Assembly: GCA_051530055.1 (NCBI GenBank)
Contig: CM121342.1
Location: 11,222,001-11,286,000 of the forward strand
Source of the DNA: Neoechinorhynchus agilis
Lineage: Eukaryota; Acanthocephala
Length of the DNA: 64,000 bases
Reading direction: 5' to 3'
Under the pieces are notes generated by a model, which was not told the DNA's origin, did not search any database, and was given only the letters and a program-made list of their open reading frames with translations. Below, piece by piece: positions 23,801-35,573 of the stretch (its first letter is position 1; each line of letters opens with the position of its first letter). A program made the translations under genes and the position numbers.

Positions 23801-25484
23801 GACTTATAAAAACAACGAAAGGTTTTCGTGATTAATGGAAAACATTGAAGGTTTTGATCGCATAGATAAAATTGTTTAGAGCAACTTTTCTGTGGAATCA
23901 CGGCCGTGGGCGTTGTCTGAAAAGGACGGAATTTAAATGCACAAACACTAGTTTACTCGAAAAATAGTGTATAATATCTTGTAAGCTCTAAAAAATCCTG
24001 AAATTTTAAAAAAACGGAATCGGAAATTTTGTTTCATTCGATACTCTCCCGTTGATCCATCTAGCTCCTCAGTAGATACTAGCTTTAAAATGCATACTTT
24101 GTTTTTCCTAGTGAGCGATGTGCGTTCTTGAAGCGAGTAAAGGTCATAAATATCGAATCGTTTGATAGTCAACAAATGAGTTTACCAAATTTTCCCACAT
24201 TGTAATCTCAGGCACCTTTCCCGACATATCTCATTATGAACTTTCTACCGACAATATTTATTACAGCGTATATTTGAAAATGTTTTATACTGATAATGTA
24301 GGAATTGGATCCAAATGTGTAGTTTTCCTGGGATGGGTTGCCGACATTGTGAGCTGCGATAAGAGGGGTTGCAAAATAATGTTATATCTGACAAGGTTCA
24401 CAATCGCATTTTTATGTTATCGCCATGCGTCCCGTTTGGAAAATTTTCAGGACTTTTTGCAGTTATCAAAAGTATCAACAAAAATGAACCGCAAAATTTC
24501 TACGCTCTGAAAAGATTTAATTCAAAGTCTTAAATGTTAAGGCATTTTACAAAGGATCAGCTTAGCGATTAATTTTTTATTGATAGAGTTAAGAGATGTA
24601 GTGACAAAAGTTGCTTTTTAATTACTATTGGATAACCAGTGTTGTGCTACGTAGTAAATATTATATTTGTTAATGATGTCGAGCATTGGTGACCGAAAGC
24701 AAGAGATTGCGTAAAATGCGTTCATATTGGACGTTGAAATGGATAAAAGGAAACTCCTAAGTAATATCAGGCGAACGGTAACATTGTGCTATTCGTTAGT
24801 TTTTTGCAGTTATATAATTTTTACAATCGTAATGAGTTTAAAAAGTATTCTAATTTTGAAGGATAATGGTTCCTTATTTTAGGATCAGCACCATGAAGGT
24901 GTTAAGAATTTGCTTATATTATGATCTTATTTCCAATGGACAATATATGAAGTTTATGTTATGCGATCAATAGTGGGTAGATTTCAGATGCTGACTCAAA
25001 AATATCTAAAAGCCAGTCTGTACCTCTTTATTAATTTTTGACCTTTTATCATAGCGTCAATTTCCCAAAAGATAAAAGACGCCGATTCTATTTGCTTTCG
25101 GATAATATCTAACTGCTAATTTGTATCGCATCGATTTCCTTCTATCTTAAATTGGTTTAGTATATTTGTGGCCAATCATTGAAATCAATTGAAGATCGCC
25201 GCATTTCTCAGCTAGTGCAATTTTTCTCAGCACACACAATAATTAATAATTCAAAGTCATTCCGACTTTATTAATTTCTTGCTGTTTTGGATGGAAATGT
25301 TCAAATTAAAAAATTTCGATTAAAAAGCATTAACAATTTTTATTGCAGCATAAATTTTTATCCTTTGAATCTCAAATGAAACCTTTAGCCATTTCATCGA
25401 TGTAAACTTGATCGAATTTCAGCTCATTGCAACTAACCGCTTCGTTTCGTTTCTTGAATTTTTAAATGTTTGACAAACAGTATA
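23801..25484. other. Intergenic stretch, nothing recognised
   Basis: An open frame at 24,274-24,510 is short and shows no family resemblance; the rest is AT-rich spacer. Confidence 0.5.
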
Positions 25485-26294
25485 TTATTTGTCTTTGCAA
25501 TTTCTACTATTGAACGCCTTTTTCTTACGGTAAAAATTTGAAATTTTTTGTTCGTATCCCTTTTCCGCATCCTTAATTTCATCTTCGTTATTATTCTCCA
25601 TTGAAATTATCCCGCAAGCGCATTCATTGCCTAGCCTTTTAGAACAGTATTGTATCGCATTGTTCGCTAGAGCACCATCATTCATTTCACTCACTGGATG
25701 CATTTGTCCTTTGCTTGAAACTGCGACAAGTTTTGGATTCTTCTTTTCATCCGGCGATTCCTTTAAATCTATTGTTTCACATTGTAATACACTTTTTTGA
25801 TTTACCATTTTATGGGATTTTCTTTTATGTTTTGGCTTCGAAATAAAATCTCGTACAATTGCACTAGATCCACTAAAATTTCGATCGATAGCATCTTGGA
25901 TTTCATCCTCTGTGTCTTCATCTGTTTCCACTCCGTCGGGATTAGCCTTCGGTCTCAATCGATAATTAAATGGATCCAATTTTTTCCATAGCTTTACATC
26001 CTCTTCACAGAAGCACTCTCTATCAACTGGGTACATTCTATTTTCCTCTGTGAATAGACGGTCACTAAAAACAGCTCTTGTCACCGCATCGCCAACGAAC
26101 AGAAGATCGTATTCCGGATCCTTTTCCGTGCTTTTTTCCTCATAGTAGCATATCGATTCTCTTCGCATCTCATAAATCTCATCAGAACACATATAGTCAA
26201 GGCAGTTTTCAATAGTCTCTACTGATTTGAGTGGCAAATCATGGTCGTCAGCAAATGTGACGCTTTTTTTAGGATTTTCATTTCGGTCGCTCAT
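25485..26294 (-). CDS. Orphan intronless protein with an N-terminal PP1-docking motif
   Basis: A single uninterrupted frame of 269 codons in a window where almost every other gene is split. Residues 9-21, KKSVTFADDHDLP, match the (K/R)-x-V-x-F docking motif used by regulatory subunits of protein phosphatase 1, with the F-A-D continuation seen in PPP1R3-type targeting subunits. The rest is acidic and low in hydrophobics (TDEDTEDEIQDAID at about 124-137) with a basic patch KPKHKRKSHK, so it is probably disordered and possibly nuclear. No carbohydrate-binding domain is visible, so it is not a PPP1R3 homologue by this evidence. A PP1 regulator is inference from one short motif. Confidence 0.65.
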   Translation of the reverse strand: MSDRNENPKKSVTFADDHDLPLKSVETIENCLDYMCSDEIYEMRRESICYYEEKSTEKDPEYDLLFVGDAVTRAVFSDRLFTEENRMYPVDRECFCEEDVKLWKKLDPFNYRLRPKANPDGVETDEDTEDEIQDAIDRNFSGSSAIVRDFISKPKHKRKSHKMVNQKSVLQCETIDLKESPDEKKNPKLVAVSSKGQMHPVSEMNDGALANNAIQYCSKRLGNECACGIISMENNNEDEIKDAEKGYEQKISNFYRKKKAFNSRNCKDK

Positions 26295-28130
26295 TTCCTC
26301 ATTTATTGCGAAGTAGATGGTTAATTTAATCGATGAAGGTTATGAACAGAGAGCAAGTCGTGTAGCGATCATCGCTCATTCAAAAACATTATCATTGCGT
26401 CCCACTGCTGCGGCCAATCAGAATTCTTGATTAGAAACAATCGCTAAAAGGCACTAAAGCGCTCGGCGGTGAATTTCATATCATCTTAAAAAAATTACAG
26501 TGTGATCTAGAAAAGAAAAATTAATTTTTAAAATTTAATATCACTATCGCTATTAGCTTGATCGGCAAAACGTCACTAGTTAGAGCTATGGATTCTTCGC
26601 ATTTTACTTGGAGCTTATACGTAACCCAGGACAATACGCCACGTCAATGTATTTAAAATTAAAAACCCTGCTCGAGGACGTTTTCTCGTTTTGTTTTTCG
26701 TGTGAAAGTATTAATTTATTTTTAAAAAAGCTTAAAATGTCCTAATAAAATACGGAATTCACGATGCTTTGATAGATTGCATTTGCGCTATTTCAAGTAA
26801 TGTATTTTCCTCATAAGTGTGCGACACCATAATAACTAGTTCAGCAATTAATGCAACTTTAAAGGCTAGTAACGCAATATCGCATTCAAAGACGTAATTG
26901 AAGGCCTGAAACAAAAACTTGCAGCTATTTGTATTTTTTCTAGCAGTCGTAAATTTTTATTTCATCGATTGTCGTTCTGAACATTGCAAATATTTGAGCA
27001 AGAAAGATACGATTATTCAAATTGAAAAATTCGTGATTAGTAAATAATTTCAGTTCATTGTCGAATTTTGACATATTTGATCATATAAAGAAAATCCTTC
27101 GGGGTAATAAAGTTAATATTATGGTGAATATACTCCCAGTTAAAACGTATAACAATAAAATACGATTTAACCGGTAGTATAGTCACAACAATTTTAATTT
27201 GAAAAATTTATTCGCTCAAATCAAATGCATTAAATAGTTCTCACGAAATATCTTGTTTGTGACGTACAATAGAAAAAAGCATATTTTTCTAATTATATTG
27301 CTTATTTATTTGTTCACTCATATAACATCGTTTCATACACGCTCAGAAAATGTTCATTGTTAGAATCTCAAAGACGAGACTGCAATAATTTTTAATTTCA
27401 GTTATTAGGGCGTTCTTTTTAAAGCAATAATTTTGACATTAGTCCTGCATGGATCGGTTGATTTTTTAGTTGCACAATCTGAATTCATTCTGAAAGTAAA
27501 CGATGCCTATAGAAAAAGCAAAAAATTTAGTCGGTTCAGCATTCATTCGATTATGATGATAGTATGGAGAAATCAAATGAAGTTTTTGCATACTTAGGGT
27601 TAAGGATACTTTGATAATTTTAGCAAAAATAATGTTTTGCACGTATGTACTGCATCGTGAGAAACTATATTTATTATGAAAATTTAATATTTCTACCATT
27701 GATATAAAGATTTTGATTTTATTTTATGTTTGGTTAGCCGGTTACATTTTTACTTACACGGCTGATTATGTTCTTTTGGCTCACAGCGTGTCGAACTGCC
27801 CTAACCCAAATCGGTGGGCAATGAAGTCCAACTCCTTCTACTTGGTTCAACACACTAAAAGAGGTATTGTATCTTTTGAATAATAACTGATTGTGGTTAT
27901 TAATTAATTGTTAGTTTTCTGAATGTGTCGTTTTGTAATAAAAATAATACCCAATCAGAATTAAACCAAGATAAAATTTGCACGCCATTGGCTTTCCGCA
28001 TTGTTTTTCTTCAATGTGGTAAATGTACAAAATGAAATAAAGTAGAGCCGGAAAACTTGAAAGCGCTTCTTCATAAAAGATTCCATCATGTTTTGTTTTT
28101 GAATTCATACTTGGGCGGCCAGTTGTAAAG
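26295..28130. other. Intergenic stretch, nothing recognised
   Basis: Long AT-rich spacer before the PLE-rich block. Open frames are short and unlike known proteins. Confidence 0.5.
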
Positions 28131-28137
28131 ATAAAGA

Positions 28138-30690
28138 AAAAATTTATCCTCGAGCTTTCGCCTACTAACGGCTATTTCAGGAATCTACAAAGGCGAGAGG
28201 AGCATTGCAACATATTAAATTAGCAACATTTAAGTCGAAAGTTAGTTCTGCTTGTTGAACAATTCTTGGAATTTGCGGAGCTGATGTCAAGAACTCTCCC
28301 TCGTATTGTCTGCGGAAACACCATCCCCTCAAACCGCCAGGTATTTAAGTTACGCCTCCGCGATAGATAATACACCGGGTCCTTGACCACAAACCCAACT
28401 CGTGTTGAGATTTTTACTTCTCCGTCGCTGTAGCACACTGACTTGTGTTTTGCCCATGGAGTGGCTAAGATTTTGGGTCCGGATTCAGAGCGTTGCGAAC
28501 GTTTTCAGTCAAACTTTGACGCCAAGAACGTTCAGCTTTGCAGCGAAACATTATTCGCAGATCATCTCTTAGAATACGCTGTTTCGAGCGCGGACAAAAC
28601 CTTGTCGGCCATTTGTGTGTGTACACATCAATAACGATGCTGGACGTCTCCATTTCTTGTCAGCATTCGTCTAAATGTAGCCGCACTTCTATGGGCAATC
28701 CGGACATCCATTCTCGATCAGCTTTCCATCGTCACTAGTGAACTTTTCACTTTTATATTTTTATCTTGAGAATAGGTTTTTCTCCATATCGATTCCGTGA
28801 ACAATTGTCGGTCTGTTTCTCCTCTCTTGATTAACACCGATGCTGGAAACGCATGATCGCCTTTTTACGAGAATGTCCATTATTAGTGAAAATTGCATTC
28901 ACTTTGTCTATCGCCAATCGTTTCCGCGTTAATGACGATGAGCAAACCAGTGCTGCCCTTTGCATCTCAGCATAAATTGTCTGTTTCATTACCCAAGAAT
29001 GATGGGAATCTCGATGCACGAACATCTTTTTACGGCACAGCTTGCGATACCAACTGAAATCTGTGACCTGATTAACTTTGAAACACAAATTGAGAAATGG
29101 AAGATAATCCTATGGTTTGTCACGAGTTACCTTAATTCTATATTCTATTTTAAGTTTCACCGACAAGTCGGTTTGTTTCATATCATCATTAAATTTTAGT
29201 TTGTAACTTATATCCACTTATTTTTTTAGGCATAAAGCCAAACCAATTGCATCAGAGAAGTGATATAACCACATAGTCTCTAATGCGCGGTTAATAGTTT
29301 GTACATTCCTCCGGATTCTCAGATGCCTCCAGGAGGCGGTACTCATCAGTGGGTTTCCTCCCTTCAGCGGAATTTCGCTCCCTTTGTTTGTATGTCATTG
29401 GCGGCAAGGGATTCTAACCAATTGACCCTAAATAGGATCAGGAGCATTAGTCCACTTGACCACCTCGACACAACTACAGAATGTCAAACTAAGCCAGTTT
29501 TTCGACTCAGGGGGGCAGAGACTAAAACTTAATGATGATGAAAACAAAACCGGCTTGCCAGTAAAACTTAAAATAGAATACAGCGCTCACCCTGAGTCGA
29601 AAAACTGGTTTAGTTTGACATTCTGTTGTTGTGTCGAGGTGGTTAAGTGGACTAAAAATAAGCCGGACAAGAAGGGACAAACTAAAATCTAATCCTCTAT
29701 TTTTATCCATAGAATTCAATTTCCACTACATGTCATAGGTCCCACAATCCTCTCTATGCAAACAGCACATCATCCACATAGTGGTATAATCTACATCGAT
29801 CCAAAATGCGGGAAGGTACACTGCTTTTCAAATCATCGAGGAAAATAATTGCCAAGGGGGACAAGGCTGTTTTCTATAGACAATCCACGGATTTTTTTTA
29901 CAAAGTCGGTCGTTATATCGAATGAGGTTGCACTCTAGAAACGTTTGAGTGAGTCGAATCACGTTCGTTGGTTGGATTCCGAATAGGTTAAAGGAATTTT
30001 TGTTCTCATTCGTCCGCATATATGAACTTGTTCTCTGAAGAAGTTGGCTAATTGCCATCGCCAGGAAGTGTGATAATCGGTACGCAGGTTCATTGACTGC
30101 CGAAATAATCGGTGTACATTCAAGAAAAGACGCTGTTGTCAATCTTAAAGGACGACCAGCATCTTGTGCGTTTTGACCAATGAATACATCACGTTCATCC
30201 TCAACGGTCAATGGATGAAGCCACTCATTCCTTTAAAATCGCCTGCGATTATCACTTCACGAAAAATGCTGCTCAACTTCTTACGCTTCAATTCGCAATC
30301 GTTCTTCGATTCCGTCATATATGTAGTCCGATCTCGCAATAAATCCTCCATCGTTATCTCTTCTACCTCTTTATCGATCGAAATTAGATCGCCGCCTTGA
30401 TCACCCAATGAAATACGAATCGACTTGTCCCTTAATCTCCTCTTCACATGTGCAAGTGTATCTTGTTCAGCTCGAGTTGGATTCGATTTAACTTTCTGAT
30501 CATTGTAACGATTCATAAGAACTTCCATACCCTCTCGAATTTGGAACAAACCTCTCATTCATCAGCTCTAGGAATTGCGACCACTCGCTTCTCGAAATTG
30601 AACCGCGGTCCAGCTTACCACAATCGTTCCGTTCCATCGATTCATTGTTACCCTGTATCGTGTCATTTTCCACCTTGTTCTCTGTCAAAA
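28138..30690 (-). mobile_element. Penelope-like element copy 1
   Basis: Read from 30,690 downward. The N-terminal RT region (DLISIDKEVEEITMEDLLRD; KKLSSIFREVI) is at 30,558-30,208. The middle, with ISAVNEPAYRLSHFLAMAIS and a YVDDVLFA palm motif near 29,770, follows. A pair of inverted SINE-like repeats (29,290-29,715) is inserted. The RT end continues at 29,088-28,831, with SHHSWVMKQTIYAEMQRAAL and RLAIDKVNAIFTNNGHSRKK. The remaining part reaches a hammerhead-like motif at 28,156-28,180. The copy is broken in several places and old enough to have received an insertion. It is a close relative of copy 7. Confidence 0.75.
29290..29715. repeat. Inverted pair of SINE-like repeats with tRNA-like heads
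   Basis: Arms 29,448-29,511 and 29,591-29,654 are 64-bp inverted copies, each holding GTGTCGAGGTGGT(C/T)AAGTGG, which resembles box A of a class II (Ser/Leu) tRNA. The left unit continues, on the minus strand, to GGTTAGAATCCC (box-B-like) and then to the conserved tail CCGCTGAAGGGAGGAAAC...CTGATGAG shared with 32,300-32,410 and 51,660-51,715. The loop holds ACCGGCTTGCCAGTAAAA, a word repeated at 32,067, 32,525 and 51,067. It lies inside PLE copy 1. Confidence 0.6.
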
Positions 30691-30859
30691 ATCTTACGCG
30701 TAACTAATGCCCTAATCGTGCAACATCCACTTGTAGCTGCAAGAAGTCTTGGTCTGTCAGTTGCTTCGAAATTGGAAATGATGGTCCTCTTGATCGTAAT
30801 ACACATTCATCTCCGTTCAACATGCCTACTGGCATTCATGCCGTTCCATCATTGACGTT

Positions 30860-31890
30860 CGTCACATCCCTCCTATCGCCGATTTCAATTGTTGGATGCC
30901 TTTCATACGATATTTCGCAATCATCTTCGCAGTTTCGCTCACAATCTTCGCACAATAGGGTACTTGATATTGTTCCAAAACACTAAAATTCGACAAGCAC
31001 GGTGACTACGATAAATCCACTAATCAGTTCTCCAAATTACACAAATCCCTTGGGCCTAAAGATGGATGAATTCACCGCAAGGCGCGGATTCCAAATGTGT
31101 TTTCAAATTTGCGATTGCTGCATTAATTCTTGAGTTATTGGCCTTTCAATCTTGCGACAAATAAACCTTATTATTGATATCAAAACATCAATCACTTTTA
31201 AATTAAATAACTTTCGCTTGATCAACTTTTAAAGGTGATTTCACCTACATATAGCGTTTTTGGTTGCTATTGTCATTTATGCTTTTGGGTTTCCGATAAA
31301 AGTTTATATAAAACACCTAAATTTAATCAAAATTACGATTAAGCGGGAAAGACCTGATTATCCATTTTAGGTACTTCTGATACGGTGATTTCATTGGTGT
31401 TACCCAATTTTGCTGACTATTGCAAATTTAGTGATTTTCACGTTTATGACTTTTTACGAATTTTACACTTGCGATTTACCCCGTTAATTGTGCAGCTAGC
31501 TATATTAATGTAAGTTCATTTACTACATCTCAACGCACTGATTCCAAATCAGTTTTTTAATTTGTGATAGCTGTTGTATTTCTTGAGTTTTTCGGCCGCT
31601 CGTGTCTACTATATGCGTGTTTTTCCCCGAATAATTCGTTATTGCACAGTTAACGGAATAACATATGGATTTTATGGTGGAAGCGTACCCAGGCATTCAC
31701 CAAAACGACGAAATTGTAAATAGTTTTTTGAGTGGTCAAATGGGCACTTGAAAAGGTTTTAGTTGTCAACTCATTTTAATAAAGTTTAATATAATGTTCA
31801 AATTCATTAATTTTTTAATAAAAGAATGAGTACTTCATCGGTAGTGAGATGCTTTTTAAAATTTTCACCGCTATCGCTTTTATGCTTCGA
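30860..31890. other. AT-rich spacer in the repeat block
   Basis: No coding or RNA feature recognised between PLE copy 1 and the next SINE-like repeat. Confidence 0.5.
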
Positions 31891-31894
31891 CAGC

Positions 31895-32550
31895 TAATTT
31901 TTCAGTCTTTGTTTAATAACTCGAACAAAATCGTCTTTATATCGGAGGTTACATTCAAATGCAACTGATGAAGGTGCAATACAGCATGTCACAGTGAGCG
32001 TGGCTTCATGCCAAGAAGAAAAACTAAAAAGCCAAGGAAGGGATGTCCTAAATCTGAATCAATAGAACCGGCTTGCCAGTAAAAAACATTTAATAATTCA
32101 TAGATTTTTTCTTTCCGTACACGGCCGAATGGGCAAACAGTGGACCGATTTGGGTCTGGGAAGCGCTGGTCTGTGCTCAATGCCCCAAGACACTGGTCGA
32201 GTTTGTATATTCCGTAGTTGTGCCGAGGAGGTCAAGTGGACTTGAGCCCTGAATCCCTATTTTCGGGTGAAATGATTCAAAATAAACAATCGCCAATGAC
32301 GCACAACAAAAGGGAACGAAATACCGCAGAAGGAAGGAAACTCACTGATAAGTCCCGCCTCCTCGGGAAATATCTGAGAATCCGGAGGGATGCGTACAAA
32401 CTCGTATACCGTATACACCAGTCTAAATAATTCAATCACTTCCCTGATGTAAGAGATCAGTGAGGTTTCATGTCAAGAAAAACTAAAAAACCAAGGAAGC
32501 GATGTCCTACATCATAATCAATAGAACCGGCTTGCCAGTAAAAACATTTA
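31895..32550 (+). repeat. Composite SINE-like repeat
   Basis: 31,895-32,095 matches 51,230-51,060 in inverse orientation and ends with the word ACCGGCTTGCCAGTAAAAA. 32,205-32,290 resembles the tRNA-like head of the 29.4 kb copy (GTGCCGAGGAGGTCAAGTGG). 32,300-32,410 carries the conserved tail GAAATACCGCAGAAGGAAGG...CTGATAAGTCCC. A partial second copy of the first segment follows at 32,455-32,550. The parts occur in the same company at three places, so they behave as one dispersed family. Confidence 0.6.
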
Positions 32551-33013
32551 AAAAAGCAAATAGTTTGTAATCCGCACACAATGCTTAATAACCTTTTTTC
32601 TGAGTCGATTGTAGCGAATCATTGTCAAGAAAAAGATTGAATCGTCGGTAAATAATACAACAATGCGGAAAACGTTGTGGACACAAGTCAATTGCGAAAC
32701 CGGTTCAAATCATTTCCACACTTTTAAAAGAAGAAATTGCCAATGCTTACCACTTTTTGAAGTTCGTTGGTCAAATAATGTGAAATCCTAAGCGCCATGG
32801 AAACCAGATTTCTCTCAACCTTTATGACACAACAAAAATAGGGGAATTCGGTGATTTTCACGGAGAAAACAGATAGCTCATTGATCCATAGCATTCGTAA
32901 ATAAGACGCTATTGGAAGTGTAATTTAGGTCTCCAAAAATTATTACCCCAATATATAATTTTGGTAAAGAAACTCCCGGTCATAGCCTATTTGATTTTGA
33001 TTTATTGGAAATG
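32551..33013. other. Spacer, nothing recognised
   Basis: AT-rich DNA between the SINE-like repeat and PLE copy 2. Confidence 0.5.
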
Positions 33014-33040
33014 TTTCGCGAGGTAACCTCGCCTCATCAT
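33014..33040 (-). ncRNA. Hammerhead-ribozyme-like core
   Basis: Minus strand reads ATGATGA, G, a 6-bp stem GCGAGG/CCTCGC closed by TTA, then GAAA. The first base of the CTGATGA core is changed. Stem II is perfect apart from one unpaired G, and related copies lie at 35,690, 44,873 and, decayed, at 2,240, 19,050 and 50,860. Confidence 0.5.
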
Positions 33041-33276
33041 TCATCTAAAAATGAGTTTTACACATTAAGGTTTTAAGCTCGAGTGCGCGGGATCGTCAAA
33101 CCCGAAGTTCGGGGACCAATTATACGTTTTTCCATGATTTTAGCATTGATTTTTAACACGTCGCTGGCTGGAAGTTTCAAGTTAAAATTAGCTCTATTTC
33201 CTTCCATTGTGTTGGACACAGCGATGTGTAAGGCCTCCAAAACAAGCCGCCTTTTTAAGTTTTGCTCTATTTCCAT
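33014..33276 (-). mobile_element. Penelope-like element copy 2, tail only
   Basis: The minus strand from 33,276 encodes LVLEALHIAVSNTMEGNRAN and FNLKLPASDVLKI. It aligns with the end of the GIY-YIG protein of copy 5 (LIMEAIFIEMDETMKGNKNN, FALNLPITNL). A hammerhead-like core follows downstream on the same strand at 33,040-33,014, the expected order for a PLE 3' end. Confidence 0.65.
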
Positions 33277-33729
33277 AAAGTTGGAGCCACCAAAATCCGC
33301 TCAATGCTTACATGTCTCCTGATGATTAGAGATTGCCGACGAATGCTCAAATCGACTGCAGGCTTGCTTATGTTGAACGACAGCCAGTTATACGCCTTCA
33401 AATCATCGCCTATCCAAAAGGATCAATGCGCTTTATTTTATTGGAGCTTCATAGTGATTGATGTAAATTGGTGGCGGCGTTATGTGGACGATGTATTCAT
33501 TCTGACTGATTCAAACAACAACAGAGATACTCTAAATGGTGAACTTAACAGTCAAGATCCACACATACAGTGGACAATCAATGAAGAGAACATCAATGGT
33601 GACTTCTCGTTCCGGGACGTCCCTGTCAAGCGTTCTGCACAAGGCAAAGTTAGCACGTCACTTTATCGCAAGGAGAACCTACCATGGAGACCACCACACT
33701 GGTCAAGTCACCAACCGCCAACGCATTAG
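33262..33729 (+). mobile_element. Penelope-like element copy 3, RT palm fragment
   Basis: Plus-strand frame with the RT motif RYVDDVFILTD and the following GDFSFRDVPVKRS and TSLYRKENLPW blocks, equivalent to FLDVLVQRFD...YHKPNIPWGP of copy 5. It stops where the 60-bp repeat at 33,718 begins. Fragment of an old copy. Confidence 0.7.
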
Positions 33730-33777
33730 TCGAAAATTCTGATAAATAAATTCTAAATTTCCTTTATTTCACCAACC
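33718..33777 (+). repeat. 60-bp direct repeat, upstream copy
   Basis: CCAACGCATTAGTCGAAAAT... ending TTCACCAACC; the partner is at 35,244-35,299 in the same orientation. The pair brackets PLE copy 4, as expected for the terminal repeats (pseudo-LTRs) of tandem PLE insertions. Confidence 0.7.
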
Positions 33778-34303
33778 AAATTAATTTCTAAATGAACATC
33801 TACACAATAACCCAGCAGATTTATGGTGAGTCTGCTTTACAACATGCACGTCTACTGGAAAAACTATCTCTGAGATCGATACACAACAAAAGCAACACCA
33901 GAATTTCTCCGAACCTGAAGGATTTATAAAGTACTACCTTCTTTCATTAAACTAGAATCGGTAGCAATCGGATTCACAAGTTCAAAAACTCAGAATTCGA
34001 TGAAACAATGGTTGTTGAACAACACAATCAGAGAATTAGATAGAGAACGTAGGAAGCTGAGTCAAATGCTTGAAATGAACCATATACGATTAATTGGCCT
34101 AACCGATAAAGATTAGTCGGAAGTCATGTCGTCTAATATTGTGAACAATGCTGAGATGGAAATGAAGATAGTCAAAAAACGACATATCAAGAAACTTATG
34201 AAACTTACTGATGGGCATATGTTCATTCCGTCTAACAACATATCGAACATCGTTAACATGTCTGGGATCATCTAGCCGGAAAGTGTAATGGAACTCTTGT
34301 CCC

Positions 34304-35211
34304 ATGGACCTGGATTTATCCCTACCTCGGATGAAGACGGAGGAGATGATTTACGATCTTTCTGTTACGATGGATAACCTACCAATATGGAAGTTCGAAA
34401 GAGAATACATAAATGGACTTCAAAGAAGACATAATCTAGAGTCAAATATGTCAGATAATATGCTTGAAGGACCGAAATTGATCAAATCACTCAAAGGGCT
34501 CAGGGTTTTAAAAATGGATAAAGGCTATGGCTTCATTGTACTTAACGAGCAGCAGTTAATACAAATCGGAGAGCAGGTGTTACACGGAGATGAATTTAAG
34601 AGACTCGATAGATGCCCTACGATGAAACGAGAAAAGGAACTCAATGGATTTCTTTTGAAATTGATGCAACAAAAATGTCTTCCTGAAGACCACTATAAGA
34701 GATTGCGATTATCCAATGCTAAAACACCCAGAATGCATATGTTAGCGAAAGTACACAAATCTCTCATAAGAGCACGGCCGATCATAGCTGCTCACTCTTC
34801 GTGACGGCATTTAACAAAAAAGGGAGAACCTTAGATGGCATGTTCCGACCCAGAAGGGTTGACGAGGTCTCCGGGTGTGTGCACAGGATACCCTTTAACG
34901 ATTGCGACCAATCATATATTGGACAAACCAATAACATCCGAAGAAGGTTGACCGAACACAGACCGGCCATCAGCAAGTTGACCGATCTCAACTCAGCATT
35001 AGTTCATCATGTTAAAGAAAACAAACATCGAATTGATCTTGATGCCACTGAAATAATGGCGATATGTGACAACAAACGTGACCGAATCACAATGGAGGCC
35101 ATCATGATTGAACACGGCAACACGTTCACGCATCACAAAGCGGACTACACACTTAGTTTACGTGTACCCTTTAACGCTGTGGTGAAAGGGTGGAAACTCA
35201 ATCCGGACTAA
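34304..35211 (+). mobile_element. Penelope-like element copy 4 with GIY-YIG endonuclease
   Basis: First the N-terminal RT part: VLKMDKGYGFIVLNEQQL and MHMLAKVHKSLIRARPII, matching the KADKG and KVHK...RPI blocks of PLE RT. Then the GIY-YIG nuclease: CDQSYIGQTNNIRRRLTEHR, with a conserved EHGN after it. The RT catalytic middle is missing, so the element cannot have been autonomous. The frames are otherwise long, so the copy is not among the oldest. Direct 60-bp repeats lie on both sides. Confidence 0.8.
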
Positions 35212-35243
35212 TGTGCATGTGTGTTTCAGATCACTAAAGAAGA

Positions 35244-35299
35244 CCAACGCATTAGTCGAAAATTCTGATAAATTCTTAATTTCCTTTACTTCACCAACC
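35244..35299 (+). repeat. 60-bp direct repeat, downstream copy
   Basis: Partner of 33,718-33,777, with a few differences and a small length difference in the AT-rich middle. Confidence 0.7.
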
Positions 35300-35309
35300 T
35301 TTTTATTTA

Positions 35310-35500
35310 CTCAAAATTTTATTAAAAAAGTTACTTTTTATTATTGCAGAAGGCCAAAGTGAATTTAAAAATATATTAATGTGAAATATTTGGACTTTTG
35401 GCGATATTATCAAACCGCTCTTTCAACGCTTAAAAGTACGAAACAAATAATCGCTGGAAAAGGAATTGCACTTTCGTATATCGTAAGAGTCCCACCTAAT
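35310..35500 (+). repeat. Dispersed repeat shared with 51.2-51.4 kb
   Basis: Nearly the same as 51,420-51,240 in inverse orientation. It includes GAAATATTTGGACTTTTGGC and an open stretch reading LSTLKSTKQII, which recalls the N-terminal end of PLE proteins. Joined at 51 kb to the segment that is separate here at 31,895. Confidence 0.65.
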
Positions 35501-35573
35501 CATTATCAAATCGTTAATTTAACAAATGATCGAATTCAATAATCATATCGAGAAAATCCATCGGGATGATAAT

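Noticed and set aside
24274-24510. 78-codon plus-strand open frame
   Set aside because: No upstream or downstream exon signals and no recognisable motif.
31960-31990. CTGATGAAGGTGCAATACAG as another hammerhead
   Set aside because: CTGATGA is present but no stem II or GAAA follows in the right place.
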